Of a stretch of DNA of 64,000 nt, positions 36,002-45,541 are shown piece by piece. The DNA comes from Pelagibius sp. (GTDB taxonomy: Bacteria; Pseudomonadota; Alphaproteobacteria; Kiloniellales; Kiloniellaceae). Made by a program: the position numbers and the translations under genes. Each line of letters opens with the position of its first letter. Within the stretch, counting starts at the first letter, position 1. The DNA lies in NCBI GenBank assembly GCA_028280305.1, contig JANQMC010000157.1, positions 1 to 64,000 of the forward strand, in the 5' to 3' direction. A model generated the notes under the pieces. It was not told where the DNA came from. It did not search any database and saw nothing but the letters and a program-made list of their open reading frames with translations.

Positions 36002-36140
36002 TAGAGCAGATCCGGGTTTGATGGAATCGCTTCAGCGATCCTTTAAACCCGGTGAATCTGCTCTAAGCATTGAATGTCGATCGGATTCACATGTTTTGGC
36101 GCAACCACGAAGTGGTCCCGATAAAACATGATCCGATCTA
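36002..36140. repeat. Composite palindromic intergenic repeat (two stem-loops)
   Basis: First element 36002-36065: outer arms TAGAGCAGATCCGGGTTT and AAACCCGGTGAATCTGCTCTA enclose an inner palindrome ATCGCTTCAGCGAT. Second element 36079-36138: arms GATCGGATTCACATGTTTT and AAAACATGATCCGATC enclose ACCAC-GAA-GTGGT. Each is a stem within a stem. The layout resembles dispersed repeats known between genes in alphaproteobacteria (RIME-like elements). The right edge contains the TAG stop of tlyA, so the element defines that gene's end. Confidence 0.8.
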
Positions 36141-36890
36141 GCCGCTGTTCTTGAAGGCGGCGAGCAGGAATTCCTTGTTGCCTTCCGGTCCGGTGATCGG
36201 GCTTTCGCAGATCCCGTCAACGCGCCAGCCGGGCTGCGCGTTCATCCAGGATTCGATGCGCCGACAGACCTGGTCGTGCAGGGCGGGATCGCGGACCACA
36301 CCACCCTTGCCGACGTTCTCCCGTCCGACTTCGAACTGCGGCTTGATCAACACCACAAGGCTGGCGTTGGGTTTGGCCAGGGCCAGGGGGGCGGGCAGGA
36401 TCACCTCCAGGCCGATGAAGCTGGCATCGCAAACCAGCAGATCGACCGGTTCCGGCACCTCGGCAGATGTGAGATTTCGGGCGTTGGTGCGCTCCAGCAC
36501 CACGACGCGGGGATCGTTGCGCAGCTTCCAGGCAAGCTGGCCATGGCCGACATCAACGGCATAGACCCGCGCCGCCCCCGCGCTCAGAAGAACATCGGTG
36601 AAGCCGCCGGTCGAAGCCCCGAGATCGAGACAGACGGCGCCCGCCGGATCGATCCGGAAAACCTCCAGCGCGCGCGCCAGTTTCAACCCGCCGCGGCTGA
36701 CCCAGGGATGGTCCTGACCGCGCACCTCCAACACCTGATCGGCGGCAATCGCCTCCCCCGCCTTGGCCAGTTTGCGTTCGCCGGCAAAGACCTTGCCGGC
36801 CATGATCAGCGCCTGGGCCTTGCTGCGGCTTTCGACCAGACCACGGTCCACCAGGGCAACATCGGCCCTGACCTTCGGCGCCTTGGTCAC
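36138..36890 (-). CDS. tlyA: TlyA family rRNA methyltransferase
   Basis: A 250-residue protein with an N-terminal S4 RNA-binding domain (residues 5-65, VRADVALVDRGLVESRSKAQALIMAGKVFAG) and an FtsJ-like SAM domain (CLDLGASTGGFTDVLLSAGAARVYAVDVGHGQL, then LLVCDASFIGLEVILPA, with Lys in LVVLIKPQFEVGR). Members 2'-O-methylate rRNA; the name haemolysin is historical. The GTG at 36890 overlaps the stop of the MATE gene in GTGA, implying coupling. The stop codon lies in a palindromic repeat. Confidence 0.92.
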   Translation of the reverse strand: MTKAPKVRADVALVDRGLVESRSKAQALIMAGKVFAGERKLAKAGEAIAADQVLEVRGQDHPWVSRGGLKLARALEVFRIDPAGAVCLDLGASTGGFTDVLLSAGAARVYAVDVGHGQLAWKLRNDPRVVVLERTNARNLTSAEVPEPVDLLVCDASFIGLEVILPAPLALAKPNASLVVLIKPQFEVGRENVGKGGVVRDPALHDQVCRRIESWMNAQPGWRVDGICESPITGPEGNKEFLLAAFKNSG

Positions 36891-38314
36891 GCGACCGCCA
36901 GACCACCGTTGGGCAGCAGGACAGCGCGTCGGTGAAAACGCCAGACCGCGGCAACGGCGACAAAGGCGAGGCCAACCGCCAGCCCGATCCAAACGCCCAT
37001 GCCGTCAAGGCCGAGCGGAAAAGCGAGCACCGCGGAGGTGCCGAAGCCGACACCCCAATAACCGGTCAGGGCGAGCCACATCGGCACCTTGGTGTCTTTC
37101 AGGCCGCGCAGGGCGGAGACGCCGATGACCTGGGCGCCGTCGACCAACTGAAAAAGAGCCGCGATCACCAGGAAGGAAACCGCCAACTGGACAACCCCTT
37201 GATTTGCCGGCAGGTCCAGGTCCAGAAACAAGCCGACAAGCTGCCGCCCCGCAAACCAGAACACCAGCGCCGAGCCGGTCATGAAAAGGGTGCCGACGAT
37301 CAGCGAGGACCAGCCGGCCCGGCCCACCGCGGCGGCGTCCCGTGATCCGGCGGCCAGGCCGACACGCACCACAGCGGCCTGGCTGATCCCCATCGGCACC
37401 ATAAAGGCCACCGCTGCACACTGCAGCGCGATGGCATGGGCCGCCAGCGCTTCGGTGCTGATCAGCCCCATCAGGAAAGCGGCACCGGAGAACAAGCCCG
37501 TTTCCGCCAGCAGGGTCAGCCCGATCGGCAGTCCGAGGCGGAACAGTTCACGAAAGCGCGGCCAGTCCGGGCGCCAGAAACGCAGCAGGATGGCGTAGCG
37601 CTTGAAGCGCCGGTCCCAGAGCACGAAGCCCAGCAGGGCTGCGAACATGAGCCAGGAGACGACGGAACTGGTGATCCCTGCCCCCATCAGTTCCCAGCGC
37701 GGCAGACCGAAGTTGCCGAACATCAGGCCGTAGTTGCCGACCGCGTTGACGGCGACCGCCAGCAGCGTGATGACCAGGGCGGAACGCGGACGGGAATGGG
37801 CGGTCACGAAACAGCGCAACACCACGAACCAGAGGCTGGGCAGCAGGGCCCAGGTGACCGCCTTCAGATAGGCGTCGGCCCGCAGGGCGACATCGGCCTC
37901 CTGCCCGAAAAGCAGCATGATCCAGCGCCCATTCCAGATCACCAGACTGAAGATCACCGAGAACACCAGGGTCAGCCAGAAGCCTTGGCGGACCGTGCGG
38001 CGCACGCCCTTGAAATCCCGCCCGCCAAGCGCCTGGGCCACCATCGGGGCGACCACCGTGGCAATCCCCAGCCCGAAAAGGAAAAGCGGGATATAGATAT
38101 TCATGCCCAGGGCACCGGCGGCCAGATCCTCCGGACCCAGCCAGCCCATCATCACAATATCGGTCGTGTTGATGCCGATCATCGCCAGCTGGGTGAAGGC
38201 CAGCGGCGCTGAAAGGCATAGGGTTTCCCAGATTTCCCGGCGCCAGAGACCGCCAGGTGACCGGGAGCCGCTGGTTCCCGGAGTGCCGGGATCAGAAAAG
38301 AGACTCTTTGACAT
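36887..38314 (-). CDS. MATE family efflux transporter (NorM-like)
   Basis: A 475-residue membrane protein with 12 predicted helices in two similar halves, beginning ETLCLSAPLAFTQLAMIGINTTDIVMMGWLG and with the matching second-half start FRLGLPIGLTLLAETGLFSGAAFLMG. NorM-type proteins export drugs or other organic cations by Na+ or H+ antiport. The ATG at 38314 is chosen over a GTG three codons upstream. It is cotranscribed with tlyA through a 4-base overlap. Confidence 0.93.
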   Translation of the reverse strand: MSKSLFSDPGTPGTSGSRSPGGLWRREIWETLCLSAPLAFTQLAMIGINTTDIVMMGWLGPEDLAAGALGMNIYIPLFLFGLGIATVVAPMVAQALGGRDFKGVRRTVRQGFWLTLVFSVIFSLVIWNGRWIMLLFGQEADVALRADAYLKAVTWALLPSLWFVVLRCFVTAHSRPRSALVITLLAVAVNAVGNYGLMFGNFGLPRWELMGAGITSSVVSWLMFAALLGFVLWDRRFKRYAILLRFWRPDWPRFRELFRLGLPIGLTLLAETGLFSGAAFLMGLISTEALAAHAIALQCAAVAFMVPMGISQAAVVRVGLAAGSRDAAAVGRAGWSSLIVGTLFMTGSALVFWFAGRQLVGLFLDLDLPANQGVVQLAVSFLVIAALFQLVDGAQVIGVSALRGLKDTKVPMWLALTGYWGVGFGTSAVLAFPLGLDGMGVWIGLAVGLAFVAVAAVWRFHRRAVLLPNGGLAVA

Positions 38315-38422
38315 CGTTCCCACTATGACGCTTCTATATGAAGCATAAAACCCGCTATGGGTGCAGAGCGGCTATGCAGCGGCGACCTGAATCGGCCGGT
38401 TAAAATCGCAACTCGGGCTCGC

Positions 38423-38450
38423 TTGTCAATGATGCCGTCAGATATACGAT
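38423..38450 (+). promoter_or_regulatory. Probable promoter of the GAF histidine kinase gene
   Basis: TTGTCA (38423-38428), 16 bases, TACGAT (38445-38450) is a fair housekeeping-type match; an A+T-rich tract follows. The same 217-base divergent gap holds GCTTC-TATAT-GAAGC at 38330-38344, near the MATE start. Confidence 0.4.
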
Positions 38451-38531
38451 TTATTTTTTATGCAAACGTTTAAGCTGACCGTTCGCAGGCCGTAGAATGA
38501 ACGGGAAACCAACAGGGAAGCCGCAAGCCGC

Positions 38532-39851
38532 ATGAACCCGATTCCCTTCGATGAAGTCCAAAGATTGGCATCGCTCCAGGCTCTGGACATTCTCGATACG
38601 CCGCCGGAACCGGCTTTCGACCGGGTGACACGTCTGGCTGCCCAGCAATTCGACGTGCCGATCGCCCTGATATCGCTGATCGATCCGGCGCGTCAGTGGT
38701 TCAAGTCGAAGATCGGCCTGGAGGTTGACGAAACACCGCGTGAGTTTTCCTTCTGCCAGTTTGCCATCATGGATGATCAGGTCATGCAGGTCCCCGATGC
38801 CACTGTGGACCCGCGATTCGCCCAAAACCCCCTGGTCACCGGCGAACCGCACATCCGCTTCTATGCAGGCGCACCGCTGGTCACCGAGAAGGGCTTCCGG
38901 CTCGGCACCCTTTGCATGATCGATTCCCGGCCCCGTCAGCCGCTGGACGAGGTGCAACAGGCCCGCTTGCGTGACTTCGCCGAACTGGTGATCAATGAAA
39001 TGGAGTTGCGGCGGCTGCGCCGGCTGCTGGGCGACAGCAGCTTCGGGCTCAGCAGCGAGGTCACCAGCGCCCTGAACTCCATGCGCGAGGCCGAAGAGGA
39101 TCTTGCCCGTCAGGCTCAGATGAATGTAATCGCCCACGTCGCCCACGAGCTGCGCACCCCGCTCAGCGCCATGATGGGATTCGCCGAGATCATTCGCCGT
39201 GAGTTCTTCGGCGAGATCGGTGACAAGCGCTATGCGGCCTATGCCAGCCAGATCGAAGACTGCGGGCTGCACCTGTTAGGGGTTCTGAGCAAAACGATGG
39301 ATCTGTCACGGGCGATGCGTGGAGGATTGAAACTGGAAGAATCCGTCGTGGATCTCGAAGAGGTTTCACGCTTGGCGAAAAAGCTGTCCCAAAGCGAGTT
39401 GGACGTCTTTCAGGCAGATTTGAAGCTGGATTTCGGCGCCGATGCCCCCAAGCTGCTTGCAGATCGCGGCCAGGTTGCCCAGATGCTGGTCAATCTGATC
39501 TGCAATGCGGCCCACCACTCACCGCAAAGCAGCAGCATTGCCGTGGACGCCAAGCAGCGTTCGGACGGCGGGCTCGACCTCTCGGTGACCGACCAAGGCA
39601 GCGGCATGACGGTAGAGGACATTCGCCGGGCGCTCACCCCCTTCAGCAAAATCAAGCGGGAGGACCAGGGCCACCAAGCCGGCCTGGGGATCGGTCTGCC
39701 GTTGACCAAGCGGCTGCTCGAACTGCACGGCGGCGAACTGGCGATCGACAGCAAGCCGGGCCGCGGGACCAGGATAACCCTGCGTTTTCCGGCTTACCGG
39801 GTGCGCGAAGCCGGGATACCGGCAGATACCCAGCCGATCAATCTTCAATAG
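38532..39851 (+). CDS. Soluble GAF-domain sensor histidine kinase
   Basis: A 439-residue protein with no membrane helix: N-terminal GAF domain (residues 5-160, with FDRVTRLAAQQFDVPIALISLIDPARQWFKS and FYAGAPLVTEKGFRLGTLCMID), a linker helix, HisKA with His205 in HVAHELRTPLSAM, and an HATPase_c domain with N box LVNLICNAAHHS, G1 DQGSGM and G2 GLGIGLPLTKRLLELHGG. It should phosphorylate an unlinked response regulator; none is adjacent. The ligand of the GAF domain is unknown. Confidence 0.93.
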   Translation: MNPIPFDEVQRLASLQALDILDTPPEPAFDRVTRLAAQQFDVPIALISLIDPARQWFKSKIGLEVDETPREFSFCQFAIMDDQVMQVPDATVDPRFAQNPLVTGEPHIRFYAGAPLVTEKGFRLGTLCMIDSRPRQPLDEVQQARLRDFAELVINEMELRRLRRLLGDSSFGLSSEVTSALNSMREAEEDLARQAQMNVIAHVAHELRTPLSAMMGFAEIIRREFFGEIGDKRYAAYASQIEDCGLHLLGVLSKTMDLSRAMRGGLKLEESVVDLEEVSRLAKKLSQSELDVFQADLKLDFGADAPKLLADRGQVAQMLVNLICNAAHHSPQSSSIAVDAKQRSDGGLDLSVTDQGSGMTVEDIRRALTPFSKIKREDQGHQAGLGIGLPLTKRLLELHGGELAIDSKPGRGTRITLRFPAYRVREAGIPADTQPINLQ

Positions 39852-39880
39852 ATGATCTGAAACGGCAGATGATCTGAAAC
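39850..39880. repeat. 14-bp direct repeat at the kinase stop codon
   Basis: AGATGATCTGAAAC occurs at 39850-39863 and again at 39867-39880, with 3 bases between. The first copy overlaps the last two bases of the kinase stop codon. It lies between convergent genes. Confidence 0.75.
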
Positions 39881-39892
39881 AACGAGGCGGCG

Positions 39893-41827
39893 TCAGGCGC
39901 GGGCCGGCGACTCGACGCTGTCCTGGCCAAGAGCCTGCAGCACCGCATTCAGAATCCCGCCGCGGTCGATACCGGCCTGGACCAACTGCTGATCCGGCTT
40001 GTCATGGTCGATAAAGACGTCCGGCAGGGTGACCGGCCGGAAGCGCAGACCCTTGTCGAAAGCCCCCTCCAGCGCCAGAAACTGCATCACCTGAGTGGCG
40101 AAGCCGCCGATCGCGCCTTCTTCAACGGTGATCAACACCTCATGCTCGCGGGCCAGCCGGCGCACCAGATCCTCGTCCAGCGGCTTGGCAAAGCGGGCAT
40201 CGGCGACGGTGGTCGAAAGGCCGCGGGCCGCCAGATCATCGGCTGCCGCCAGGGCGTCGGACAGCCGGGTTCCCAGCGACAGGATCGCCACCTTGCTGCC
40301 CTCGCGGACGATGCGGCCCTTGCCGATCTCCAGGGCGCTGCCCCGCGCCGGCATCTCCAGACCTAAAGCTTCGCCGCGCGGATAGCGGAAGGCCGAGGGC
40401 CGGTCGTCGATCTGGCATGCCGTCGCAACCATGTGCATCAGCTCGTTCTCGTCGCTTGGCGCCATGAGAACGAAGTTCGGCAGGCAACCGAGATAGGTCA
40501 GATCATAGCTGCCCTGGTGGGTTACGCCGTCGGCACCGACCATACCGGCGCGGTCGATGGCGAAGCGCACCGGCAGGCTTTGAATGGCAACGTCGTGGAC
40601 AACCTGGTCATAGGCACGCTGCAGGAAGGTCGAATAAATCGCGGCAAAGGGTCGAAAGCCCTCACAGGCAAGCCCCGCGCAGAAGGTCACTGCATGTTGC
40701 TCGGCGATTCCAACATCAAAGGTGCGTTCGGGAAAACGCGCCCCGAACTTGTTGAGTCCGGTGCCGGAAGGCATGGCCGCGGTGACGGCCACGATCTTGT
40801 CGTCCTGCTCGGCTTCGGCGATCAGGGCTTCGGCGAAAACGTTCTGATAGGCCGGCGCCTTCGGTGCAGGCTTTGCCTGCTTGCCCGTCACCACATCGAA
40901 CTTGGCGACGCCGTGATATTTGTCGGCGGCGGCCTCTGCGGGCTCGTAGCCCTTTCCCTTCTGAGTGACGCAGTGGATCAGCACCGGCCCTTCGTAGTCG
41001 GCATCGCGCACGTTCTTCAGAACCGGCAGCAGGTGGTCCAGGTTATGGCCGTCGATGGGACCGATGTAGAAGAACCCCAATTCCTCGAACAGCGTGCCGC
41101 CGGTCAGCAGGCCACGGGCATATTCCTCGGCGCGTTTCGCAGCCTTTTCAATGGGCCGGGGAAAACGCTTTGCCAGTTCCCGCCCGAGGCTGCGCACCGA
41201 CTGGAAAGGTTTGGAGGAAATAAGCTGGGACAGATAGGCGCTCATCGCGCCGACCGGCGGGGCGATGGACATATCGTTGTCGTTGAGAATGACGATCAGC
41301 CGGCTGTTCATGGCGCCGGCATTGTTCATCGCCTCATAAGCCATGCCGGCGCTCATGGCGCCGTCGCCGATGACCGCGATCACGGCGTTGTCTTCGCCCC
41401 GGAAATCACGGGCGACCGAAAAACCCAAACCGGCGGAAATGGAAGTGGAACTGTGCGCCGCGCCGAAGGGGTCGTATTCGCTCTCTTTGCGGCTGGTGAA
41501 TCCGGACAGCCCCCCGCCCTGGCGCAGGCTGCGCATCCGCTCCCGCCTGCCGGTCAGGATCTTGTGGGGATAGCACTGATGGGAGACGTCCCAGATCAGA
41601 CGGTCATCGGGCGTATTGAAAACGTAGTGCAGGGCTGCCGTCAGTTCCACGACACCCAGGCCGGCCCCCAGATGCCCGCCGGTCGCCGACACCGCCTCGA
41701 TCATCTCCGCGCGCAGTTCGTCTGCGAAATCCTTGAGCTGGTCTTCCTCCAGCTTGCGCAGATCCGCCGGTTCCTTGACGCTGTCGAGCAGCGGCGTCTG
41801 ATGCCTGTTATGACCGATTTGTGCCAC
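39893..41827 (-). CDS. dxs: 1-deoxy-D-xylulose-5-phosphate synthase
   Basis: A 644-residue thiamine-diphosphate enzyme that makes DXP from pyruvate and glyceraldehyde 3-phosphate, the entry step of the MEP isoprenoid pathway. The cofactor-site pattern [18 protein letters not shown]...NDNDMSI, the conserved [11 protein letters not shown] and the transketolase-type [18 protein letters not shown] are present; length is normal. The GTG at 41827 has AGGAG 11 bases upstream; a GTG four codons earlier overlaps that site. It is third in xseB-ispA-dxs. Confidence 0.97.
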   Translation of the reverse strand: MAQIGHNRHQTPLLDSVKEPADLRKLEEDQLKDFADELRAEMIEAVSATGGHLGAGLGVVELTAALHYVFNTPDDRLIWDVSHQCYPHKILTGRRERMRSLRQGGGLSGFTSRKESEYDPFGAAHSSTSISAGLGFSVARDFRGEDNAVIAVIGDGAMSAGMAYEAMNNAGAMNSRLIVILNDNDMSIAPPVGAMSAYLSQLISSKPFQSVRSLGRELAKRFPRPIEKAAKRAEEYARGLLTGGTLFEELGFFYIGPIDGHNLDHLLPVLKNVRDADYEGPVLIHCVTQKGKGYEPAEAAADKYHGVAKFDVVTGKQAKPAPKAPAYQNVFAEALIAEAEQDDKIVAVTAAMPSGTGLNKFGARFPERTFDVGIAEQHAVTFCAGLACEGFRPFAAIYSTFLQRAYDQVVHDVAIQSLPVRFAIDRAGMVGADGVTHQGSYDLTYLGCLPNFVLMAPSDENELMHMVATACQIDDRPSAFRYPRGEALGLEMPARGSALEIGKGRIVREGSKVAILSLGTRLSDALAAADDLAARGLSTTVADARFAKPLDEDLVRRLAREHEVLITVEEGAIGGFATQVMQFLALEGAFDKGLRFRPVTLPDVFIDHDKPDQQLVQAGIDRGGILNAVLQALGQDSVESPARA

Positions 41828-41907
41828 GCCTCTAACCACTCCTGTTATTCACGCTGCTTTGCGGGCCTTGCCCTTTTGGACCGGACGCTCCGCCTGACCT
41901 GCGGCGC

Positions 41908-42792
41908 CTATGATCGCCGCGAGACGACAAAGGCGGCCGCTTCCTTTAGAAGGTCTGCCTTTTGACCAAAAAGATCAAGCCGTTGCGCGGCTGACGCTGC
42001 CAGCGCCACGGCCTTCTCACGCGCCCCTGCGACGCCAAGCTGTCCGACGAATGTGGCTTTCCCAAGGCTCTCGTCCTGCCCTGTCGGCTTGCCGAGAGCC
42101 TCCGGCGTGCTCTCCGCATCCAGCAGATCGTCGGCGATCTGGAAAGCAAGGCCGAGATCCTGGGCATAACCGATGAGCGCCTGCCGGGCCTCGTCGGAAG
42201 CCTGCGCCAGGATTGCCCCGGCCTCGCAGGAAAACAGGATCAAGGCTCCGGTCTTCAGGCTTTGCAGATGAGATATTCCGGCAAGGTCCAGTTCCGCGCG
42301 CGCCGGCGACATGTCGATCATCTGTCCACCCACCATTCCCGCAGCACCGGCTGCAGCGGCAAGATGGCGCACCAGCTCAATCCGCACGGCCGCCGCGTCA
42401 TGGGTCTGGGGGTCGGCCAGCACCGTAAAGGCCTCGGTCAGCAGGCCGTCCCCGGCCAGGATCGCCGTCGCCTCGTCGAAAGCGACATGGACAGTCGGCC
42501 GGCCGCGCCGCAGTTCGCTGTCGTCCATCGCCGGCAGATCGTCGTGAATCAGGCTGTAGCAGTGGATCATCTCAATGGCCGCGCCGGTGCGCAGCGCCCG
42601 CTCCTCGGGGACGTCGAAGAGCCGCGCCGACTCCCGCACCAGGAACGGCCGCAGCCGCTTGCCGCCCGACAACGCCGCGTAGCGCATCGCTTCCAAGACC
42701 CGGCCGCGCGGCCCTTCGACCGGCGGCAACAGCCGGTCGAGCAACCGCGACATGGTCTCGCCCTGGCTCGACAGAGCATCTTGAAGTTTCAT
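41908..42792 (-). CDS. ispA: Farnesyl diphosphate synthase-type polyprenyl synthetase
   Basis: A 294-residue prenyltransferase with both Asp-rich motifs, DDLPAMDD and DDLLD, preceded by SGGKRLRPFLV and EMIHCYSLIHDD. It extends DMAPP with IPP to farnesyl diphosphate. The ATG at 42792 is used, because a longer frame would run into xseB. It lies 13 bases after xseB and 80 before dxs, the usual alphaproteobacterial order. Confidence 0.95.
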   Translation of the reverse strand: MKLQDALSSQGETMSRLLDRLLPPVEGPRGRVLEAMRYAALSGGKRLRPFLVRESARLFDVPEERALRTGAAIEMIHCYSLIHDDLPAMDDSELRRGRPTVHVAFDEATAILAGDGLLTEAFTVLADPQTHDAAAVRIELVRHLAAAAGAAGMVGGQMIDMSPARAELDLAGISHLQSLKTGALILFSCEAGAILAQASDEARQALIGYAQDLGLAFQIADDLLDAESTPEALGKPTGQDESLGKATFVGQLGVAGAREKAVALAASAAQRLDLFGQKADLLKEAAAFVVSRRS

Positions 42793-42805
42793 GAAAGGCT
42801 TCTTC

Positions 42806-43057
42806 TCAGTCGACGTCGAGGGGCGCGGTCTGGGCACTGCCGTCGGCTGAGAGGCTGATCTTTTCGATCTTGGCCTGCGCCTCGCGCAGCTTTGCGTCGC
42901 AGTGGCGCTTCAGGGCGGCCCCGCGCTCGTAGTCGTCGATGGCGGTATCCAAGGCCCCCTGCCCCTGCTCCAGCTTTCCGACGATGACCTTCAACGCATC
43001 CAGGGCCTCTTCGAAGCTCATCTTCTGGATATCGTCGGGGATCGTGTTCTTTGCCAT
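42806..43057 (-). CDS. xseB: Exodeoxyribonuclease VII small subunit
   Basis: An 83-residue helical protein with the XseB pattern MSFEEALDALKVIVGKLEQGQGALDTAIDDYERGAALKRHCDAKLREAQAKIEKI. It forms exonuclease VII with XseA, which degrades single-stranded DNA. It is the first gene of the xseB-ispA-dxs unit. Confidence 0.96.
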   Translation of the reverse strand: MAKNTIPDDIQKMSFEEALDALKVIVGKLEQGQGALDTAIDDYERGAALKRHCDAKLREAQAKIEKISLSADGSAQTAPLDVD

Positions 43058-43151
43058 TTATCTCTCTTGTCTGTTCTGTGTCGCGCGGCCCGCCTTCAGG
43101 CGACGGGTGGCGCCGACAAGCCGTTTCCTCTACCGCACCGGCAGCGACAGG

Positions 43152-44081
43152 TCAAAAGCGCATCAGGGTGCGCACATGGGCCGCGACCGAGCGCGCCAGC
43201 GCCTGATGATCGTATCCACCTTCCAGCACGGAAACCAGACGGCCGCCACAGGCGCTGCGGGCGACCTCCATAAGCTGCTGGGTCGCCCAGGCATAATCCT
43301 CTTCCACCAGGTTCAGCCCGGCCAGGGGATCCTCCGCGTGAGCGTCGAAGCCCGCTGAGATCATAAGGAAATCAGGCTGAAAGTCATTCAGCGCGGGGAT
43401 GACAACGCCGCGCATGGCCTCCCGAAAAGCGGCCGAACCGGCCCCCGCAGGCAGCGGCACGTTCACGATATTGCCGTCGACTCCCTGTTCATCACTGGCC
43501 CCGGTTCCCGGATAGAAAGGGGCCTGATGGGTCGAGGCATAGAGCAAGTCCGGATCGTCCCAGAACATCGCCTGGGTCCCATTGCCGTGGTGTACGTCGA
43601 AGTCGACCACGGCGATGCGCTTGCAGCCGTGCACGGCACGGGCCTGGAGCGCGCCCACGGCGACATTGTTGAAGAGGCAAAACCCCATCGCCTGGGCCGG
43701 TTCGGCATGGTGGCCCGGGGGCCGCACCGCACAAAAGGCATTGTCGGCCTCTCCGGCCATGACCGCGTCGACCGCCGAGACCACCGCGCCGGCCGCTCGG
43801 AGCGCTGCCTCGCCCGACCCTGGGGAGAGCACGGTATCGGCATCGATCATGCGCTCGCCACTGGCCGGGACGGCCGCCAGAAGGGCCTGCACGAAGCTCT
43901 CCGGATGGACCCGGGCAATCTGCTGATGCTCGGCATAAGGGGCTTCGCGCCGGATCAGCGGGGCGAACTCCGGGCTATCCAGCTTTTTCATGATCGCCTT
44001 GAGGCGCCCAGGATTTTCCGGGTGAAGAGGACCGGTATCGTGGGCCTCACAAGCCGGGTGGCTATAGAACAGTGTGGTCAT
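43152..44081 (-). CDS. Histone deacetylase-like (acetoin utilisation/acetylpolyamine) hydrolase
   Basis: A 309-residue zinc hydrolase of the arginase-deacetylase fold. It has HPENPGRL, the active-site RPPGHHAEP, VDFDVHHGNGTQ with the zinc ligands, SAGFDAHAEDPL and a C-terminal EGGYDHQALARSV. Bacterial members deacetylate polyamines or other small amides and some act on proteins. It is upstream of xseB by 94 bases and may be in the same transcript. The substrate is not known. Confidence 0.92.
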   Translation of the reverse strand: MTTLFYSHPACEAHDTGPLHPENPGRLKAIMKKLDSPEFAPLIRREAPYAEHQQIARVHPESFVQALLAAVPASGERMIDADTVLSPGSGEAALRAAGAVVSAVDAVMAGEADNAFCAVRPPGHHAEPAQAMGFCLFNNVAVGALQARAVHGCKRIAVVDFDVHHGNGTQAMFWDDPDLLYASTHQAPFYPGTGASDEQGVDGNIVNVPLPAGAGSAAFREAMRGVVIPALNDFQPDFLMISAGFDAHAEDPLAGLNLVEEDYAWATQQLMEVARSACGGRLVSVLEGGYDHQALARSVAAHVRTLMRF

Positions 44082-44410
44082 CGATGGCTCTGATTGCTGG
44101 GAATCCGGATATCATAGGGCGGGCGGGCAGCAAATATAGTCAGGATTTGCCGCCGGGCGGGTTTTCGGCGTTTTTCGGCATGGTTTTCCTCGCACGCGCC
44201 TCGCGGTCGCGCGGAAGTTACCAGGTACTCAGCGAAATCTCACAGGACAAAGGGGCTGCAATAGGCTTAAGTTCAACCAGTGATGATGATGGCCCATTGA
44301 CTCCCTTAGGGCCAGACGCCAAATCTATGATCTCTTTGATTTTTTGTCGAAACGCGGCTCAGACTGCGGGAACGTCAGCCCAAAACGGGTCAGTGGAGGT
44401 CACGCAGATC
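44082..44410. other. Divergent intergenic region before RND efflux genes
   Basis: A 329-base gap between the deacetylase-like gene and the efflux adaptor. A stem GGCCC...GGGCC is seen near 44292-44314 (13-base loop). No clear operator was found and no regulator gene is adjacent. The plus-strand frame is open through most of it, but its codons do not look like protein. Confidence 0.3.
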
Positions 44411-45541
44411 ATGTGCGTAAATGCGGCACGCCGCTGGTTGGCGGTGACTTGTCTCTGGGCGGCAACCGGCATGACGGCAGCAATGGCGCCGCAACTGGCC
44501 TTTGCGCAACAGGAAGCTTCACCGGTGCGGGTGGACGCGGTGCGCAGCGAGCCCTTGAACCAAACCGTGCCGGTGGTGGGCCGGCTGGTGGCGCGCCAGG
44601 CGGGCTCCGTGGCCGCCCATATCAGCGGGCCGATCCAGGAATTCCGTGTCGAGGTCGGCGACCGCGTCGCCGCAGGCGACATTATTGCGGTGCTCGACGA
44701 CACTTCCATAAGCGCGGAAAGGGACATGGCGGCAGCCGAGCTGACCATCGCCCAGGCGGAGGTGAGCACAAAGCAGGCCGAGGTGGCACTGGCGCGCCAG
44801 GAACTGCAGCGGCTGGAACGGTTACAAAGCTCCGCCGCCTTCAGCCAGGCCCGTTTCGACGATGCCCGCCAGGAGGTGGCGATCGCCGAGGCTGCGGCCC
44901 GGGAAGCCGAAGCCTCCGTGGCCAGCGCCCGCGCCAGCCTGCGCCTGGCGGACATCAACCTGGGGGATACCAAGGTGCTCGCGCCCTATGACGGCGTGAT
45001 CTCGCAACGTCTGAGCGAGGCCGGGTCTTACGCCAGCGACGGCGATGCGCTGGTCCGCATGATTGCGGACCAGACACTGGAGGTGGAGGCCGACGTCCCC
45101 TCGAACCGCCTGCTGGGCCTGACCAGTGGCGCAGCGGTGGAGGTAGTGCTGGACGACGGCACCCTGATCGGCGCGACGGTCCGTGCCGTGATCCCCGACG
45201 AAAACCCGCTGACCAGAACCCGCGCCGTCCGCTTTATTCCCCGCTTGAGTGATGTCACCACACCGCTGGCCAACGAACAGTCGGTGACCGTGATGGTACC
45301 GATCGGCGCACCGCGTCAGATCGTCTCGGTGCATAAGGACGCCATCATCCAGCGCGCCGACGGGGCCATGGTGTTTGTTGTTTCAGAGGGGCAGGCGCAG
45401 TCCCGGCCCATCGTTTTGGGAGAGCCCGTGGGCAATCGCTATGAGGTTCTGAAGGGCCTCATCGAGGGCGAGAAAACCGTGGTGCGCGGTAATGAGCGGC
45501 TGCGGCCCGGCGCCTCGGTGCGCATCGACGGAGAAACCTGA
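44411..45541 (+). CDS. RND efflux periplasmic adaptor (HlyD/MFP family)
   Basis: A 376-residue protein with a signal peptide ending PQLAFA-Q (residue about 32), a lipoyl-like half (VRVDAVRSEPLNQTVPVVGRLVARQAGSVAAHISGPI), a long alpha-hairpin with coiled coil (residues 95-175), and beta-barrel plus membrane-proximal domains. It links the inner-membrane pump to an outer-membrane channel. The ATG has GGAGG 11 bases upstream. Its stop overlaps the pump start in TGATG. No TolC-like gene follows. Confidence 0.9.
   Translation: MCVNAARRWLAVTCLWAATGMTAAMAPQLAFAQQEASPVRVDAVRSEPLNQTVPVVGRLVARQAGSVAAHISGPIQEFRVEVGDRVAAGDIIAVLDDTSISAERDMAAAELTIAQAEVSTKQAEVALARQELQRLERLQSSAAFSQARFDDARQEVAIAEAAAREAEASVASARASLRLADINLGDTKVLAPYDGVISQRLSEAGSYASDGDALVRMIADQTLEVEADVPSNRLLGLTSGAAVEVVLDDGTLIGATVRAVIPDENPLTRTRAVRFIPRLSDVTTPLANEQSVTVMVPIGAPRQIVSVHKDAIIQRADGAMVFVVSEGQAQSRPIVLGEPVGNRYEVLKGLIEGEKTVVRGNERLRPGASVRIDGET

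Noticed and set aside
36138..36890. Haemolysin
   Set aside because: TlyA proteins are named so for historical reasons; S4 plus FtsJ-like domains show an RNA methyltransferase.
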